DNA of 64,000 nt from JAWKJY01 sp041393535. Its GTDB lineage: Bacteria; Actinomycetota; Thermoleophilia; Gaiellales; Gaiellaceae. Of the stretch, positions 1 through 8,380 are shown piece by piece. A program made the translations under genes and the position numbers. The stretch lies in the NCBI GenBank assembly GCA_041393535.1, contig JAWKJY010000004.1, positions 310,001 to 374,000 of the forward strand. Direction: 5' to 3'. The notes beneath the pieces were generated by a model. It had not been told where the DNA came from. It saw only the letters and a program-made list of their open reading frames with translations, and did not search any database. Numbering within the stretch: position 1 is the stretch's first letter; each line of letters opens with the position of its first letter.

Positions 1-1389
1 GACCTTGTTGATCCGGTTCTTCTCGGAGTTGATCACCTTGCCGCGCAGCGGCAGGATCGCCTGGTTGTTCTTGTCGCGCGCCTCGACCGCGGAGCCGCCC
101 GCCGAGTTGCCCTCGACGAGGTAGAGCTCGCAGTCCTCGGGGTTCGACGACTGGCAGTCGGCCAGCTTGCCGGGCAGGCCCGAGCCCGAGAGCGCCCCCT
201 TGCGGCTGACCTCGCGCGCCTTGCGCGCCGCCTGGCGGGCGCGGGCGGCGTCGATCGCCTTCTTGATGATCCGGTTGCGCTCGGTCTTGTTCTCCTCGAA
301 CCACTCGGTCAGCTTCTGGTTGACCGTGGTCTGGACGAACCCGCGCACCCACGGGTTGCCGAGCTTCGTCTTCGTCTGCCCCTCGAACTGCGGCTCGCGG
401 ATCTTCAGCGAGATGATCGCGGCGAGGCCCTCGCGGCAGTCCTCGCCCTCGAGGCTGTCGTCCTTCTCCTTCAGCAGGCCGTCGTCGCGCGCGAACTTGT
501 TCATCGTGGTCGTCAGCGCCGCGGCGAAGCCGGAGAGGTGCGAGCCGCCCTCGTGCGTGTTGATGTTGTTCGCGAACGAGAAGACCGACTCGACGTAGGA
601 CGAGTTCCACTGCAGCGCGATCTCGACCGAGCCGCGCCCCTCCGCCTCGTCGTTCTCGAAGTAGACGACCTGGCCGTGGATCGGGTCCTTCTTCCCGTTC
701 ACGTGGGAGACGAAGTCCCGGATGCCGCCCTCGTAGTGGAACTCCTCGCGCCACTCGCCCTCGCGCTGGTCGTCGATCACGATTCGCAGGCCACGCGTGA
801 GGAAGGCGGTCTCGCGCAGGCGCTGGACGAGCGTGTCGCGCGAGAGCTCGAGCTCCTCGAAGATCTCCGCGTCGGGCATCCAGGTGATCGTCGTCCCCGT
901 CTCGCCGTCCCACGGGCCGACGAGCTCCATCTCGCCGACCGGGACGCCGCGCTCGAACTCCTGGCGATAGAGCTTCCCGTCGCGGCGCACCTCGGCGACC
1001 AGCCGCTCGGAGAGCGCGTTCACCACCGAGACGCCGACGCCGTGGAGGCCGCCGGAGACCTTGTAGCCCTCGCCGCCGAACTTGCCGCCGGCGTGGAGCT
1101 TCGTCAGGACGACCGTGAGCGCCGGCAGCCCCTGCTCCGGCATGACGTCGACCGGGATGCCGGAGCCGTTGTCCCGCACCGTGACCGAGTTGTCGGGGTG
1201 CAGGACGACCTCGACGCGGTCGCAGCGCCCGGCCAGGGCCTCGTCGACGGAGTTGTCGACGACCTCCCAGACCAGGTGGTGGAGGCCGCGGGGGCCCGTC
1301 GAGCCGATGTACATGCCCGGCCGGAGCCGGACGGGCTCGAGGCCCTCGAGGACCGTGATGTCCTTTGCGGTGTAGCTCGTGTCAGCCAT
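1..1389 (-). CDS. gyrB: DNA gyrase subunit B (C-terminus beyond window edge)
   Basis: Type II topoisomerase subunit that binds ATP and, with GyrA, introduces negative supercoils into DNA. The 463 codons present cover the GHKL ATPase domain (LRPGMYIGSTGPRGLHHL near residue 21, the DNGSGIP motif, GLHGVGVSVVNALS), the transducer domain, and the start of the Toprim domain (LVEGNSAGGSA). The gene runs off the left edge just after the LRGKVINSEKNRI segment, so roughly the last 180 residues of a usual gyrase B are missing from view. The ATG start at 1389 is preceded by an ACGAGGGC ribosome site. It is the last gene of the dnaA-dnaN-recF-DUF721-gyrB run, 49 bases after the DUF721 stop. ParE is the alternative, but the position next to dnaA strongly favours GyrB. 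Confidence 0.97.
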   Translation of the reverse strand, partial: MADTSYTAKDITVLEGLEPVRLRPGMYIGSTGPRGLHHLVWEVVDNSVDEALAGRCDRVEVVLHPDNSVTVRDNGSGIPVDVMPEQGLPALTVVLTKLHAGGKFGGEGYKVSGGLHGVGVSVVNALSERLVAEVRRDGKLYRQEFERGVPVGEMELVGPWDGETGTTITWMPDAEIFEELELSRDTLVQRLRETAFLTRGLRIVIDDQREGEWREEFHYEGGIRDFVSHVNGKKDPIHGQVVYFENDEAEGRGSVEIALQWNSSYVESVFSFANNINTHEGGSHLSGFAAALTTTMNKFARDDGLLKEKDDSLEGEDCREGLAAIISLKIREPQFEGQTKTKLGNPWVRGFVQTTVNQKLTEWFEENKTERNRIIKKAIDAARARQAARKAREVSRKGALSGSGLPGKLADCQSSNPEDCELYLVEGNSAGGSAVEARDKNNQAILPLRGKVINSEKNRINKV

Positions 1390-1438
1390 GCCCTCGTTCA
1401 ATGAAAAAAGCCCTGCACCTGGACGGATTGCGGGCACT

Positions 1439-1924
1439 TCACAGGGTACCAGACGGATCAGTCGGAGCCGATCGGGCCAGCACGTGGGCGGCGAGGCGGG
1501 CGACGGCCTCCCTCAGGGCCTCGTCCTCGATCCCGGCCGCCAGGCTCGCGGCGCGCTCCCGATGCTCGGCCGATGGCCTCGTCGGCGCGTCGACGACGTC
1601 CTCGAGCTGCGCGGGCGACGGCTCCGGCACGGCGCCGACGACGAACCTCAACCGCGGCGGCGCGCTCGCCCCCAGGCGCTCCCGCACGACGGGCTCGAGG
1701 TGCGCGAGCTCCTGCGCCCAGACGCTCGACCGCGTGTGGACGACGAGCGTCCCGTCCCGGGCGACGCGCGCTGGCCAGGCGTTCCGGGCGATCTGGGGGC
1801 CGACCGCCTCCGCCCACAGGCGGCCCAGGTCGCCGCTCTCCGTCGGGACGCCCAGCCGCCCGAGCTCCTGCGCCAGCTCGCCGTCGAGACGGCCCGGGAG
1901 CCGCCAGCGGTCGCGGCTGCTCAT
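1439..1924 (-). CDS. DUF721 (DciA-like) family protein
   Basis: A 161-residue protein with the DUF721 core: a small basic N-terminus (MSSRDRWRLPGRL), then LWAEAVGPQIARNAWPARV and the block TLVVHTRSSVWAQELAHLE, typical of this family. DUF721/DciA proteins lie between recF and gyrB in many actinobacteria. DciA members load or assist the replicative helicase DnaB in bacteria that lack DnaC, and I infer a replication-linked role here. The ATG at 1924 overlaps the recF stop as ATGA, so translation is probably coupled to recF. The C-terminal 60 residues are rich in Ala, Glu and Arg and look helical. Confidence 0.85.
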   Translation of the reverse strand: MSSRDRWRLPGRLDGELAQELGRLGVPTESGDLGRLWAEAVGPQIARNAWPARVARDGTLVVHTRSSVWAQELAHLEPVVRERLGASAPPRLRFVVGAVPEPSPAQLEDVVDAPTRPSAEHRERAASLAAGIEDEALREAVARLAAHVLARSAPTDPSGTL

Positions 1925-2994
1925 GCGCGCACCGTGGCCGTGCCGGGGGCGACCTCGACGACGAGGTCGGGCGACGGGCCGGCCGGCGGCAGCGTCCCGA
2001 GCGAGGTGGTCGTGACGACGACCTGCGCGCCCGGCGCGGTCGCGGCGAGCAGCGCGGCGCGACGCTGCTCGTCCAGCTCGCTCAGCACGTCGTCGAGCAG
2101 GAGCACGGGCGCCTCGCCCCGCGACTCGAGCAGGAGGCCCGCCTCGGCGAGCAGGAGCGCGAGGACGGCCACACGCTGCTCGCCCTGCGACCCGAACGTC
2201 CGCAGCTCGCGATCGCCGCTCGCGATCCCCACGTCGCGCAGGTGCGGGCCCAGCCCCGTCGTCCCGCGCTCGAGGTCGCGCGCGAGCCGGGCGGCGAGCG
2301 CCTCCGGCGCGAGCGGCCGGTGCTCGTAGGCGAGCTGCGCGTCGGTCAGGCCGAGCGCCGCCGCGTGGGCGGCGAAGCCGGGGCCGAGCGCGTCGACCAG
2401 CGCCGCTCGGGCCGCGTCGAGCGCCGTGCCGTGGCGCGACACGGCCTCCGTCCACGGGTCGACCGACGACGACGGCGCGAGGCCCTGGCCGACGCGGCGG
2501 AGCGCGGCGTTGCGCTGGGCGAGCGCGCGCGCGTACTCCCCGGCGATGTCGGCCTGCGCGGGCGCGACGCGGCCGAGCATCCGGTCGAGGTACGTGCGGC
2601 GGACGAGCGGGCCGCCCTTCACCACGGCGAGCCGGTCGGGGGTGAAGACGAGCACGGGCAGCGCCCTGCGCAGCTCGTCGAGGCTCGCGACGGGCGCGCC
2701 GTCGAGGGTGGCGGCCTTCGCCCCGGAGCCCTGGATCGTCACGACGCTCTCGAAGGGGACGCCGCCCCGCGTCCCGGCCGCGGCGACGCGCGCGGCGTCG
2801 TCCCCGAAGCGGACGAGCCGCGCATCGACGCGCGTTCGCGGCGAGAAGCCCTGCGTGGCGACGTGGAGCGCCTCGAGCAGGTTCGTCTTGCCGACCCCGT
2901 TCGGACCGACGACCACGACGCGGCCGGGCGCGAGGTCGAGGTCGAGGCGCGGGTAGGAGCGGAAGCGGCGGAGGGAGAGCCGGGAGACGATCAG
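1921..2994 (-). CDS. recF: DNA replication and repair protein RecF
   Basis: SMC-like ATPase that helps load RecA at gaps in the RecFOR pathway. The 357-residue product has the N-terminal SRLSLRRFRSYPRLDLDL strand region, a Walker A GPNGVGKTNLLEAL near residue 35, a signature region (TFGSQGEQRVAVLALLLAE) and a Walker B VLLLDDVLSELD near residue 300. Length is normal for the family. No ATG, GTG or TTG exists in the right frame before the conserved N-terminus. The best start is CTG at 2994, which overlaps the dnaN stop as CTGA; ATC at 2991 is the other choice. The start is therefore inferred from homology and overlap, not from a standard codon. Confidence 0.92.
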   Translation of the reverse strand: MIVSRLSLRRFRSYPRLDLDLAPGRVVVVGPNGVGKTNLLEALHVATQGFSPRTRVDARLVRFGDDAARVAAAGTRGGVPFESVVTIQGSGAKAATLDGAPVASLDELRRALPVLVFTPDRLAVVKGGPLVRRTYLDRMLGRVAPAQADIAGEYARALAQRNAALRRVGQGLAPSSSVDPWTEAVSRHGTALDAARAALVDALGPGFAAHAAALGLTDAQLAYEHRPLAPEALAARLARDLERGTTGLGPHLRDVGIASGDRELRTFGSQGEQRVAVLALLLAEAGLLLESRGEAPVLLLDDVLSELDEQRRAALLAATAPGAQVVVTTTSLGTLPPAGPSPDLVVEVAPGTATVRA

Positions 2995-4121
2995 CTGGCG
3001 AGCCTGATGGGCATGATCAGGTACCAGAAGTCGTCGCCCTCGCCGGTGATCAGGCCCGGCCGGAGCGGGCTGATCAGCTTGATCCGCACCTCGGCCGCGT
3101 CGACCGACTCGATGCCCTCGAGCAGGAACTGCGGGTTGAAGCCGATCTCGATCGCCTCGCCGCGGAACGCGATGGGCAGCGACTCCTGCGCCTCGCCGAC
3201 GTCCTGGGTCTGCGCGCGGATCGTCAGCTCCCCGTCCGCGAAGCGCAGCCGGAGCGCCGAGTTCCGCTGGGCCATGACCGACACGCGCTTGACGGTCTCG
3301 GCGAGCTCGTCGCGCGCGATGGCCACCTCGGCCTCGAACGCCTCGGGCCGCAGCTGCTTGTAGTTCGGGAACTGGCCGTCGATGCGGCGGGCGGTCATCA
3401 GCACCCCGTCCGCGGCGAACGCGACCTGGTTCTCCTGGACCGTCACGGTCAGCTGCTCGTCGGCGGCGGCCCCGGCGATCCGCGCGAGCTCGGCGAGCGC
3501 GCGGGCGGGCACGATGGCCTCGATCTCCCTGGCGGGGGGCGCGGACAGCGCGGTCTCCTTGACGCTGAGCCGGTAGGAGTCGGTCGCGGCCATGACGAGC
3601 GTCGCGCCCTCGATCTTCATCAGGATCCCGGTGAGGACCGGCCGCGACTCGTCCCGCGAGGCGGCGCGGCTGACGCGGCCGAGCGTCTGGAGGAACGCGT
3701 CGCGCTCGACCGCGAACGACTCGGCGGGGTCGACCGTCGGCAGGCGAGGGAAGTCGGTGGGGTCGTACGTGTGCAGCCGGTAGGAGGCCGGGCCGCACGC
3801 GACCGCGACGAGGCCCTCGTCCGGGCGGTGCTCGATCGTCACGTCGCCCTGGGGGAGCAGCCTCACGATGTCCGTGAAGAGCCGACCGGGCACGACGGAG
3901 CTGCCCTCGCCGGAGACCCCGACGTCGAGCCCGGCACGCAGCGACATCTCCATGTCGGTGGCCGCGAGCTCCAGCCGGCCGTCCTCGGCCCGCAGCAGCA
4001 CGCCCCCGAGGATCTGGACGCTCGTCCGCGACGAGACCGCGCGGCTGACCACCTGCAGCCGGGCAGCGAGCGCGTCACGCGGGACGACGACCTTCAACGA
4101 CGTGGACATCTCGACAGCCAT
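2991..4121 (-). CDS. dnaN: DNA polymerase III sliding clamp (beta subunit)
   Basis: The ring-shaped clamp that tethers DNA polymerase III to the template. At 376 residues it has the usual length for three clamp domains. Recognisable blocks include SSRTSVQILGGVLLRAEDG in domain 1, RPVLTGILMKIEGATLVMAATDSYRLS in pieces through domain 2, and the C-terminal PLRPGLITGEGDDFWYLIMPIRL that closes domain 3. The ATG at 4121 has GGAGAG five bases upstream. The 196 bases between dnaN and dnaA hold no gene and no good DnaA box. They contain an A-rich stretch (4134-4150) that may belong to the dnaN leader. Confidence 0.97.
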   Translation of the reverse strand: MAVEMSTSLKVVVPRDALAARLQVVSRAVSSRTSVQILGGVLLRAEDGRLELAATDMEMSLRAGLDVGVSGEGSSVVPGRLFTDIVRLLPQGDVTIEHRPDEGLVAVACGPASYRLHTYDPTDFPRLPTVDPAESFAVERDAFLQTLGRVSRAASRDESRPVLTGILMKIEGATLVMAATDSYRLSVKETALSAPPAREIEAIVPARALAELARIAGAAADEQLTVTVQENQVAFAADGVLMTARRIDGQFPNYKQLRPEAFEAEVAIARDELAETVKRVSVMAQRNSALRLRFADGELTIRAQTQDVGEAQESLPIAFRGEAIEIGFNPQFLLEGIESVDAAEVRIKLISPLRPGLITGEGDDFWYLIMPIRLAS

Positions 4122-4317
4122 CGCTCTCCACTAGGAAAAGAAAGAAAAGAACCCCTCGTAGAGATAGACAGTGTGAAGTACGGGGAGGACGGCGCGACGC
4201 GGCTATCCATGCGGGTTCGGACTGTGGGGACCCGCTGGGGAGGAATCGAGGTTCCGCACAGGCCGCTGGCGTCCGCGCCGCGGAATCCACGGAACGCGGT
4301 CATGGACCCACACGTCG

Positions 4318-5651
4318 TCAACGGGCCTGCTTGATCCGCGCGGTGAGCTCCTGGACGAGGTTGTAGACGTCCCGGTCCTCGCGGATGAGCTTCGCGATCT
4401 TCGACGTGGCGTAGATGACCGTCGTGTGGTCGCGCCCGCCGAACTTGCGGCCGATGTGGGGCAGGGAGCTGTCCGTCAGCTCCTGCACAGGTACATCGCG
4501 ACCTGGCGCGGGTAGGCGATCGCCTGGGAGCGCCGCTGGCTGATCAGGTCGGCGACGGTCATGGAGAAGCGGTCGGCGACAGCGTGCTGGATGCGCTCGA
4601 CCGAGACCTCCGGCGGCTCGCCCTCGGGGAAGACGTCCCGGAGCACCTCCTGGGCGACCTCGACCGACATCGGCCGACCGGTGAGGGAGCAGAAGGCGAC
4701 GACCCGCGTGAGCGCGCCCTCCAGCTCGCGGATGTTCGAGGAGACGCGGCTCGCGACGAGCGTCAGCACCTCGGGGTCCGGCACGTTGATCCGTTCGGCC
4801 GTGACCTTCTTGCGCAGGATCGCGATGCGCGTCTCGAGGTCGGGCGGCTGGATGTCCGTGATCAGGCCCCACTCGAAGCGCGAGCGCAGGCGGGCCTCGA
4901 GCGTCGACAGGTCCTTCGGCGGCCGGTCGGACGAGAGGATGATCTGCTTGCCCGCCTCGTAGAGCGAGTTGAAGGTGTGGAAGAACTCCTCCTGGATCCG
5001 CTCCTTGCCCTCGAGGAACTGGATGTCGTCCACGAGGAGCACGTCGTAGTGGCGGTAGCGCTGCTTGAAGCCCTCGATGCGCTTGTCCTTGAGCGAGTTG
5101 ATGAAGTCGTTCATGAACGCCTCGCTCGTGACGTAGCGCGCGGAGAGGTGCGGCGCGTGCTCCGCCGTGTACTGGGCGATCGCCTGCAGGAGGTGCGTCT
5201 TCCCGAGGCCCGTGCTCCCGTAGATGAAGAGCGGGTTGTACGACTGCGCGGGGGACTCGGCGACGGCGAGCGCGGCGGCGTGGGCGAAGCGGTTCGACGA
5301 GCCGATCACGAAGGAGTCGAACGTGTACTTCGGGTTCACGCCCGCGAGGCCGCGACGCGGCGCGGCGGGCGCGCCGTCCGTCGGAGCGCTCTCGCGCACG
5401 AGGACGCTGACCGGCCGGGCCTCGCCGAGGACGTCGGCGGCGGCGGTCACGAGGAGCTCCTCGAAGTGGCTCGCGATCCAGCTACGGGTGAAGTCGTTCG
5501 GCACGGTCAGGACGACCGACCCGTCCTCCCCGAGGTAGGCGGCCGCGCCGCCGAACCAGGTCTGGAACGTGGTGTCGCTGAGCGACTCGCGGAGCCTGTC
5601 CGCTATCTCGGTCCAGAGAACATCCGGACGCAGGTCGGTCGGTCGTGTCAC
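4318..5651 (-). CDS. dnaA: Chromosomal replication initiator DnaA (one-base frameshift near 4482)
   Basis: Initiator ATPase that binds DnaA boxes and melts oriC. Domain I (LWTEIADRLRESLSDTTFQTW), a very short linker, the AAA+ domain with Walker A GSTGLGKTHLL and Walker B LLVDDIQFL, and the DNA-binding helix-turn-helix domain IV are all present. The reading frame breaks after AMYLCR: the sequence reads TGCAGGAGCTGA where TGCAGGGAGCTGAC is expected. The domain IV signature (ELTDSSLPHIGRKFGGRDHT) continues in the neighbouring frame to the stop at 4318. Restoring one G gives 444 residues. Because the gene is essential and complete otherwise, I take this as a base-calling error. Start GTG at 5651. 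Confidence 0.93.
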
Positions 5652-5692
5652 GGCGCTCGATTGTCGAGGGGCCCCGGGCTCGGGGAGTGGCG

Positions 5693-5698
5693 ATCATA
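5693..5698 (-). promoter_or_regulatory. dnaA promoter -10 (TATGAT)
   Basis: On the minus strand TATGAT lies about 41 bases before the dnaA GTG. A weak -35 candidate TTGTTC is 19 bases upstream. The nearby DnaA boxes would allow autoregulation. Confidence 0.5.
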
Positions 5699-5768
5699 CC
5701 AGCGTTTCCGGGCCGGGAACAACGGGTTGAGGGGGGATAAAAAAGCCGCAATTTGCAGCGTTTTCATC

Positions 5769-5800
5769 TTCTCCACAGGGTTGTCCACAGCTGGGGAGAA
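5769..5800 (+). promoter_or_regulatory. DnaA box cluster with inverted repeat
   Basis: Two tandem DnaA boxes 12 bases apart (TTCTCCACA at 5769, TTGTCCACA at 5781). TTCTCCACAG (5769-5778) and CTGGGGAGAA (5791-5800) form a 9-of-10 inverted repeat around the central box. The cluster lies about 70 bases upstream of the dnaA -10 element. Confidence 0.7.
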
Positions 5801-5891
5801 CAAGTCGTGGGAAACCGGGCCGTCGGGGTCGCCGGATCAGCCGCCGGCGGGGGGCGGAAAGCACCCTCCGGACCAGCTGGCCGGGCTTCTC

Positions 5892-5897
5892 TATACT
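5892..5897 (+). promoter_or_regulatory. rpmH promoter -10 (TATACT)
   Basis: TATACT is one base from the consensus TATAAT and lies 44 bases before the rpmH GTG. No clear -35 box is visible 17 bases upstream. Confidence 0.5.
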
Positions 5898-5941
5898 TCT
5901 GCCTCCGGCCGCGCCCGCGGCCCCCATCTGGAGAACTCCGC

Positions 5942-6076
5942 GTGAAGCGCACCTATCAGCCCAACGTCCGTCGGCGCAAGCGGCGCCACGGCTTCCGCGC
6001 ACGCATGGCGACCCGCGCGGGCCGCGCGATCCTGCAGCGTCGTCGCGCCAAGGGTCGCAAGCGTCTCTCGGCCTGA
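5942..6076 (+). CDS. rpmH: 50S ribosomal protein L34
   Basis: A 44-residue, highly basic protein beginning VKRTYQPNVRRRKRRHGF and ending AKGRKRLSA, the standard L34 sequence, which sits in the large ribosomal subunit. The GTG at 5942 is chosen because the conserved KRTYQP follows directly and CTGGAG lies about 9 bases upstream. A longer in-frame reading starting at 5753 crosses the origin region and has no homology signal. It is the first gene of the rpmH-rnpA-yidD-yidC-khpB-rsmG run. Confidence 0.97.
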   Translation: MKRTYQPNVRRRKRRHGFRARMATRAGRAILQRRRAKGRKRLSA

Positions 6077-6094
6077 GCCGGCCCCGGCGCCCCC

Positions 6095-6484
6095 GTGGGA
6101 CGTCGCAGCAGACTCTCCCGCTCGCGGGACTTCGACACCGTGTATCGCCACGGGCGGTCGGTGTCGACCCGCTACGTCGTCCTGTACTCGTTCCGACGGG
6201 AGGAGGACGCGGGTGACCAGGGCGAGCTGGGCCAGGAGTCGCGCGTCGGGCTGGCCGTGCCGCGGAAGGTCGGTGGCGCGGTGGAGCGGAACCGGATGAA
6301 GCGCCGGCTGCGGGCCGCGTTCGACGAGGTGCGCGCGAAGGCCGATCCGGGCTCGGACTACGTGCTGATCGTGCGGCCGGGCCTCCCCGAGACCGTGGAC
6401 GCGCGCGGGTTCCCCTGGCTCGTGGAGCACCTGGGCGAGCTGCTCGAGCGCGCCGTCCCGACCGAGCGGGGCACGCGCGCGTGA
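6095..6484 (+). CDS. rnpA: Ribonuclease P protein component
   Basis: Protein cofactor of RNase P, which removes 5' leaders from pre-tRNA. The 129-residue product opens with RRSRLSRSRDFDTVYRHGRS and carries the family's RNR-type core GGAVERNRMKRRLRAAFDEV near residue 61, followed by YVLIVRPGL. Start GTG at 6095, 18 bases after rpmH. A short acidic insert after VLYSFRREED makes it slightly longer than the E. coli protein (119 residues). The stop overlaps the yidD start. Confidence 0.95.
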   Translation: MGRRSRLSRSRDFDTVYRHGRSVSTRYVVLYSFRREEDAGDQGELGQESRVGLAVPRKVGGAVERNRMKRRLRAAFDEVRAKADPGSDYVLIVRPGLPETVDARGFPWLVEHLGELLERAVPTERGTRA

Positions 6485-6747
6485 AACCCTCCCGGGCCGC
6501 GGCCTCCCTCGGGATCGGCGTCGTGCAGGCGTACCGGCACACGCTGGGCCCGCTCGCGATGGGCCGGTGCAAGTACCACCCGACCTGCTCCCAGTACGCG
6601 ATCGACGCGATGCGCGAGCAGGGGCTCGTCCGCGGCGCGGTGCTGGCCGGGTGGCGGCTCCTGCGCTGCAACCCGTGGAGCCATGGCGGGGTCGACTACG
6701 CGCGTGACCAGCGGCTGTTCCCGCTGGGGAGGCGGAGGAGCGCGTGA
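6481..6747 (+). CDS. yidD: Membrane protein insertion efficiency factor YidD
   Basis: An 88-residue protein of the YidD (UPF0161) family. The hallmark block GRCKYHPTCSQYAIDAM with its cysteines, and the following RLLRCNPWSHGGVDY, are intact. YidD is known to aid YidC-dependent membrane insertion. The GTG start overlaps the rnpA stop as GTGA, and its own stop overlaps the yidC start, so the three genes are almost certainly co-translated. Confidence 0.95.
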   Translation: MKPSRAAASLGIGVVQAYRHTLGPLAMGRCKYHPTCSQYAIDAMREQGLVRGAVLAGWRLLRCNPWSHGGVDYARDQRLFPLGRRRSA

Positions 6748-7664
6748 TGGGCGTGTCGCTGCCGCTCGCCGGCGTCCTCCAGCCGATCGAGGACGTGCTG
6801 ACCGCGATACTCGAGTGGCTGCACAGTGACATCGGGCTGACCTGGGCGTGGGCGATCGTCGTCCTGACGCTCGTCGTCCGGCTGCTCATCCTGCCGCTGA
6901 CGCTCAAGCAGATCCGGTCGATGCAGGCCCTCCAGGTGCACGCGCCGGAGCTGAAGGCGCTGCAGCAGAAGTACAAGCACGACAAGCAGCGCCTCAACGA
7001 AGAGGTCATGAAGTTCTACAAGGAGAACAAGGTCAACCCGGCCGCCTCCTGCCTCCCGATCCTGCCCCAGATCCCGATCTTCATCTCGCTGTTCTACGTG
7101 CTGCGGGACTTCGAGAAGGAGGTCTTCCCGGACTACCCGCAGTCGGATCTCGGGTTCCTGAACGAGCTGATCCCGAACATCACCGACAAGATCTCGGACC
7201 ACTGGTCGGGCTACCTGCTCCTCGCGATCTACGTCGGCAGCCAGGTCACCTCCACGCTGCTCATGTCGACGACGGTCGACAAGAAGCAGCGGATCCTCTT
7301 CGTGATCCTCCCCTTCGTGTTCATCCCGTTCGTCCTGCGCTTCCCGACCGGCCTGATGATGTACTGGGTCACGTCCAACCTCTGGACGACGGGCCAGGGC
7401 GTGATCACGCGCCGGCTGATGCCGCGCACGGAGCCGGTCGCGGTCAAGAAGACGAGCCGCACCCCGCCGAAGGACGCGGCGGACGAGGAGGCCGACGGCG
7501 ACGCCGGCGACGGGGCGAAGCCGAAGAAGCCGTCCCCGAAGCCGGCCGGGAGCACGAAGCCGACGCAGGCGCGCAAGCAGCCGCCGCCGCGGAGCGGCGC
7601 GCAGCCCGGCGGCGCGCCGGCCGTGCGCCGCCGCAAGAAGCGGAACCCGAGGACGGGCCGGTGA
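6747..7664 (+). CDS. yidC: Membrane protein insertase YidC/Oxa1
   Basis: Inserts and folds membrane proteins, alone or with SecYEG. The 305-residue protein has five hydrophobic segments and the family block LPLTLKQIRSMQALQ with the cytoplasmic hairpin (LKALQQKYKHDKQRLNEE), then PAASCLPILPQIPIFISLFY. It lacks the large periplasmic domain of Gram-negative YidC, as expected for Gram-positive forms. The last 70 residues are a Lys/Pro/Arg-rich tail that probably contacts the ribosome. The ATG at 6747 is preferred over GTG at 6744 because GGAGGAG is better spaced. The stop overlaps the next start. Confidence 0.95.
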   Translation: MGVSLPLAGVLQPIEDVLTAILEWLHSDIGLTWAWAIVVLTLVVRLLILPLTLKQIRSMQALQVHAPELKALQQKYKHDKQRLNEEVMKFYKENKVNPAASCLPILPQIPIFISLFYVLRDFEKEVFPDYPQSDLGFLNELIPNITDKISDHWSGYLLLAIYVGSQVTSTLLMSTTVDKKQRILFVILPFVFIPFVLRFPTGLMMYWVTSNLWTTGQGVITRRLMPRTEPVAVKKTSRTPPKDAADEEADGDAGDGAKPKKPSPKPAGSTKPTQARKQPPPRSGAQPGGAPAVRRRKKRNPRTGR

Positions 7665-8380
7665 GCGGCGACCCTCAGGCTCAGGTCGAGGCCGAGGCGA
7701 CCGGCGAGACCGTCGGCGAGGCGAAGTGGGCGGCCCTCCGGGAGCTCGAGCGCCGCGTCCCCGGGCTCGATCGCAATGCGGTCGAGTTCCAGGTGATCTC
7801 GGAGGGCGAGCGGGGGCTGCTGGGCGTGGGGTTCATCGAGGCGCGCGTGATCGCGCGCGTCGCGGGAGGCCCGCCGCCGGAGCGGACGATCGCGGCCGGC
7901 CGGCCGGCCGCGCCCGCGGCAACCCACGCCACCGGTAGCCCCGCCGCGGTGCTCGCGGAGACGCTGGAGCGGATCTGCGACGGCATCGGGGTCTCGGCGC
8001 GCGTCTCGGTCACGGAGGATGAGGGCGCATTGCGCGCGAGCCTCGCTGGGCCCGACGTCGGCCTCCTGATCGGCAAGCACGGGCAGACGATCGACGCGAT
8101 CCAGCACCTCGCGGGCGCGGTGGTGGCCCATGCGGCCGGGACGCGTCTGGACGTCGTCGTCGACGCGGGGGGCTACCGGGAGCGGCGACGCGCCACCCTG
8201 GAGGGCATGGCGGAGCGGGCTGCGGCGCGCGTCCGGGCGAGCGGCTCGCCGGTTGCGCTCGACCCGATGACCGCGAGCGAGCGCAAGATCGTCCACCTGC
8301 GCCTGCGCGAGCTGGGGCTCGACTCGGTCAGCGAGGGGCACGAGCCCTCCCGCTACGTGGTCGTCCAGCCGCCGGCTTGA
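7661..8380 (+). CDS. khpB: RNA-binding protein KhpB/Jag
   Basis: A 239-residue protein with the Jag architecture. The N-terminal Jag_N-like segment carries FQVISEGERGLLGVGF, then comes an Ala/Pro linker, a type II KH domain with LLIGKHGQTIDAIQHL near residue 130, and a C-terminal R3H domain (RKIVHLRLRELG ... EGHEPSRYVVV). KhpB binds RNA and in several Gram-positive bacteria affects division and cell length. The GTG start overlaps the yidC stop as GTGA, the classic yidC-jag pairing near the origin. Confidence 0.93.
   Translation: MSGDPQAQVEAEATGETVGEAKWAALRELERRVPGLDRNAVEFQVISEGERGLLGVGFIEARVIARVAGGPPPERTIAAGRPAAPAATHATGSPAAVLAETLERICDGIGVSARVSVTEDEGALRASLAGPDVGLLIGKHGQTIDAIQHLAGAVVAHAAGTRLDVVVDAGGYRERRRATLEGMAERAAARVRASGSPVALDPMTASERKIVHLRLRELGLDSVSEGHEPSRYVVVQPPA

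Larger units (their letters stand above)
5652..5941. other. Putative chromosomal origin (oriC) between dnaA and rpmH
   Basis: This 290-base gap separates the divergent dnaA and rpmH genes and has no coding signal. It holds a perfect actinobacterial-type DnaA box TTGTCCACA (5781-5789), a near box TTCTCCACA (5769-5777), and weaker reversed candidates TTCTCCCCA (5792-5800, minus) and TTATCCCCC (5732-5740, minus). An A/T-rich stretch (5737-5770) lies beside the boxes in an otherwise very GC-rich region and could be the unwinding element. Gene order and boxes suggest an origin or at least dnaA autoregulation. Strand-skew data beyond this window would settle it. Confidence 0.65.

Noticed and set aside
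538..3363. Long plus-strand open frames opposite gyrB, recF and dnaN
   Set aside because: They are mirror frames of strongly supported minus-strand genes. In very GC-rich DNA stop codons are rare in all frames, and the translated products have no recognisable motif.
4122..4317. Origin in the dnaA-dnaN gap
   Set aside because: Only one weak reversed candidate (TGTGGGGAC) was found, with several mismatches. The dnaA-rpmH gap has better boxes.
4482..4484. Programmed frameshift in dnaA
   Set aside because: No slippery heptamer or stimulatory structure is evident, and the missing G in a G-run fits the error pattern of the window.
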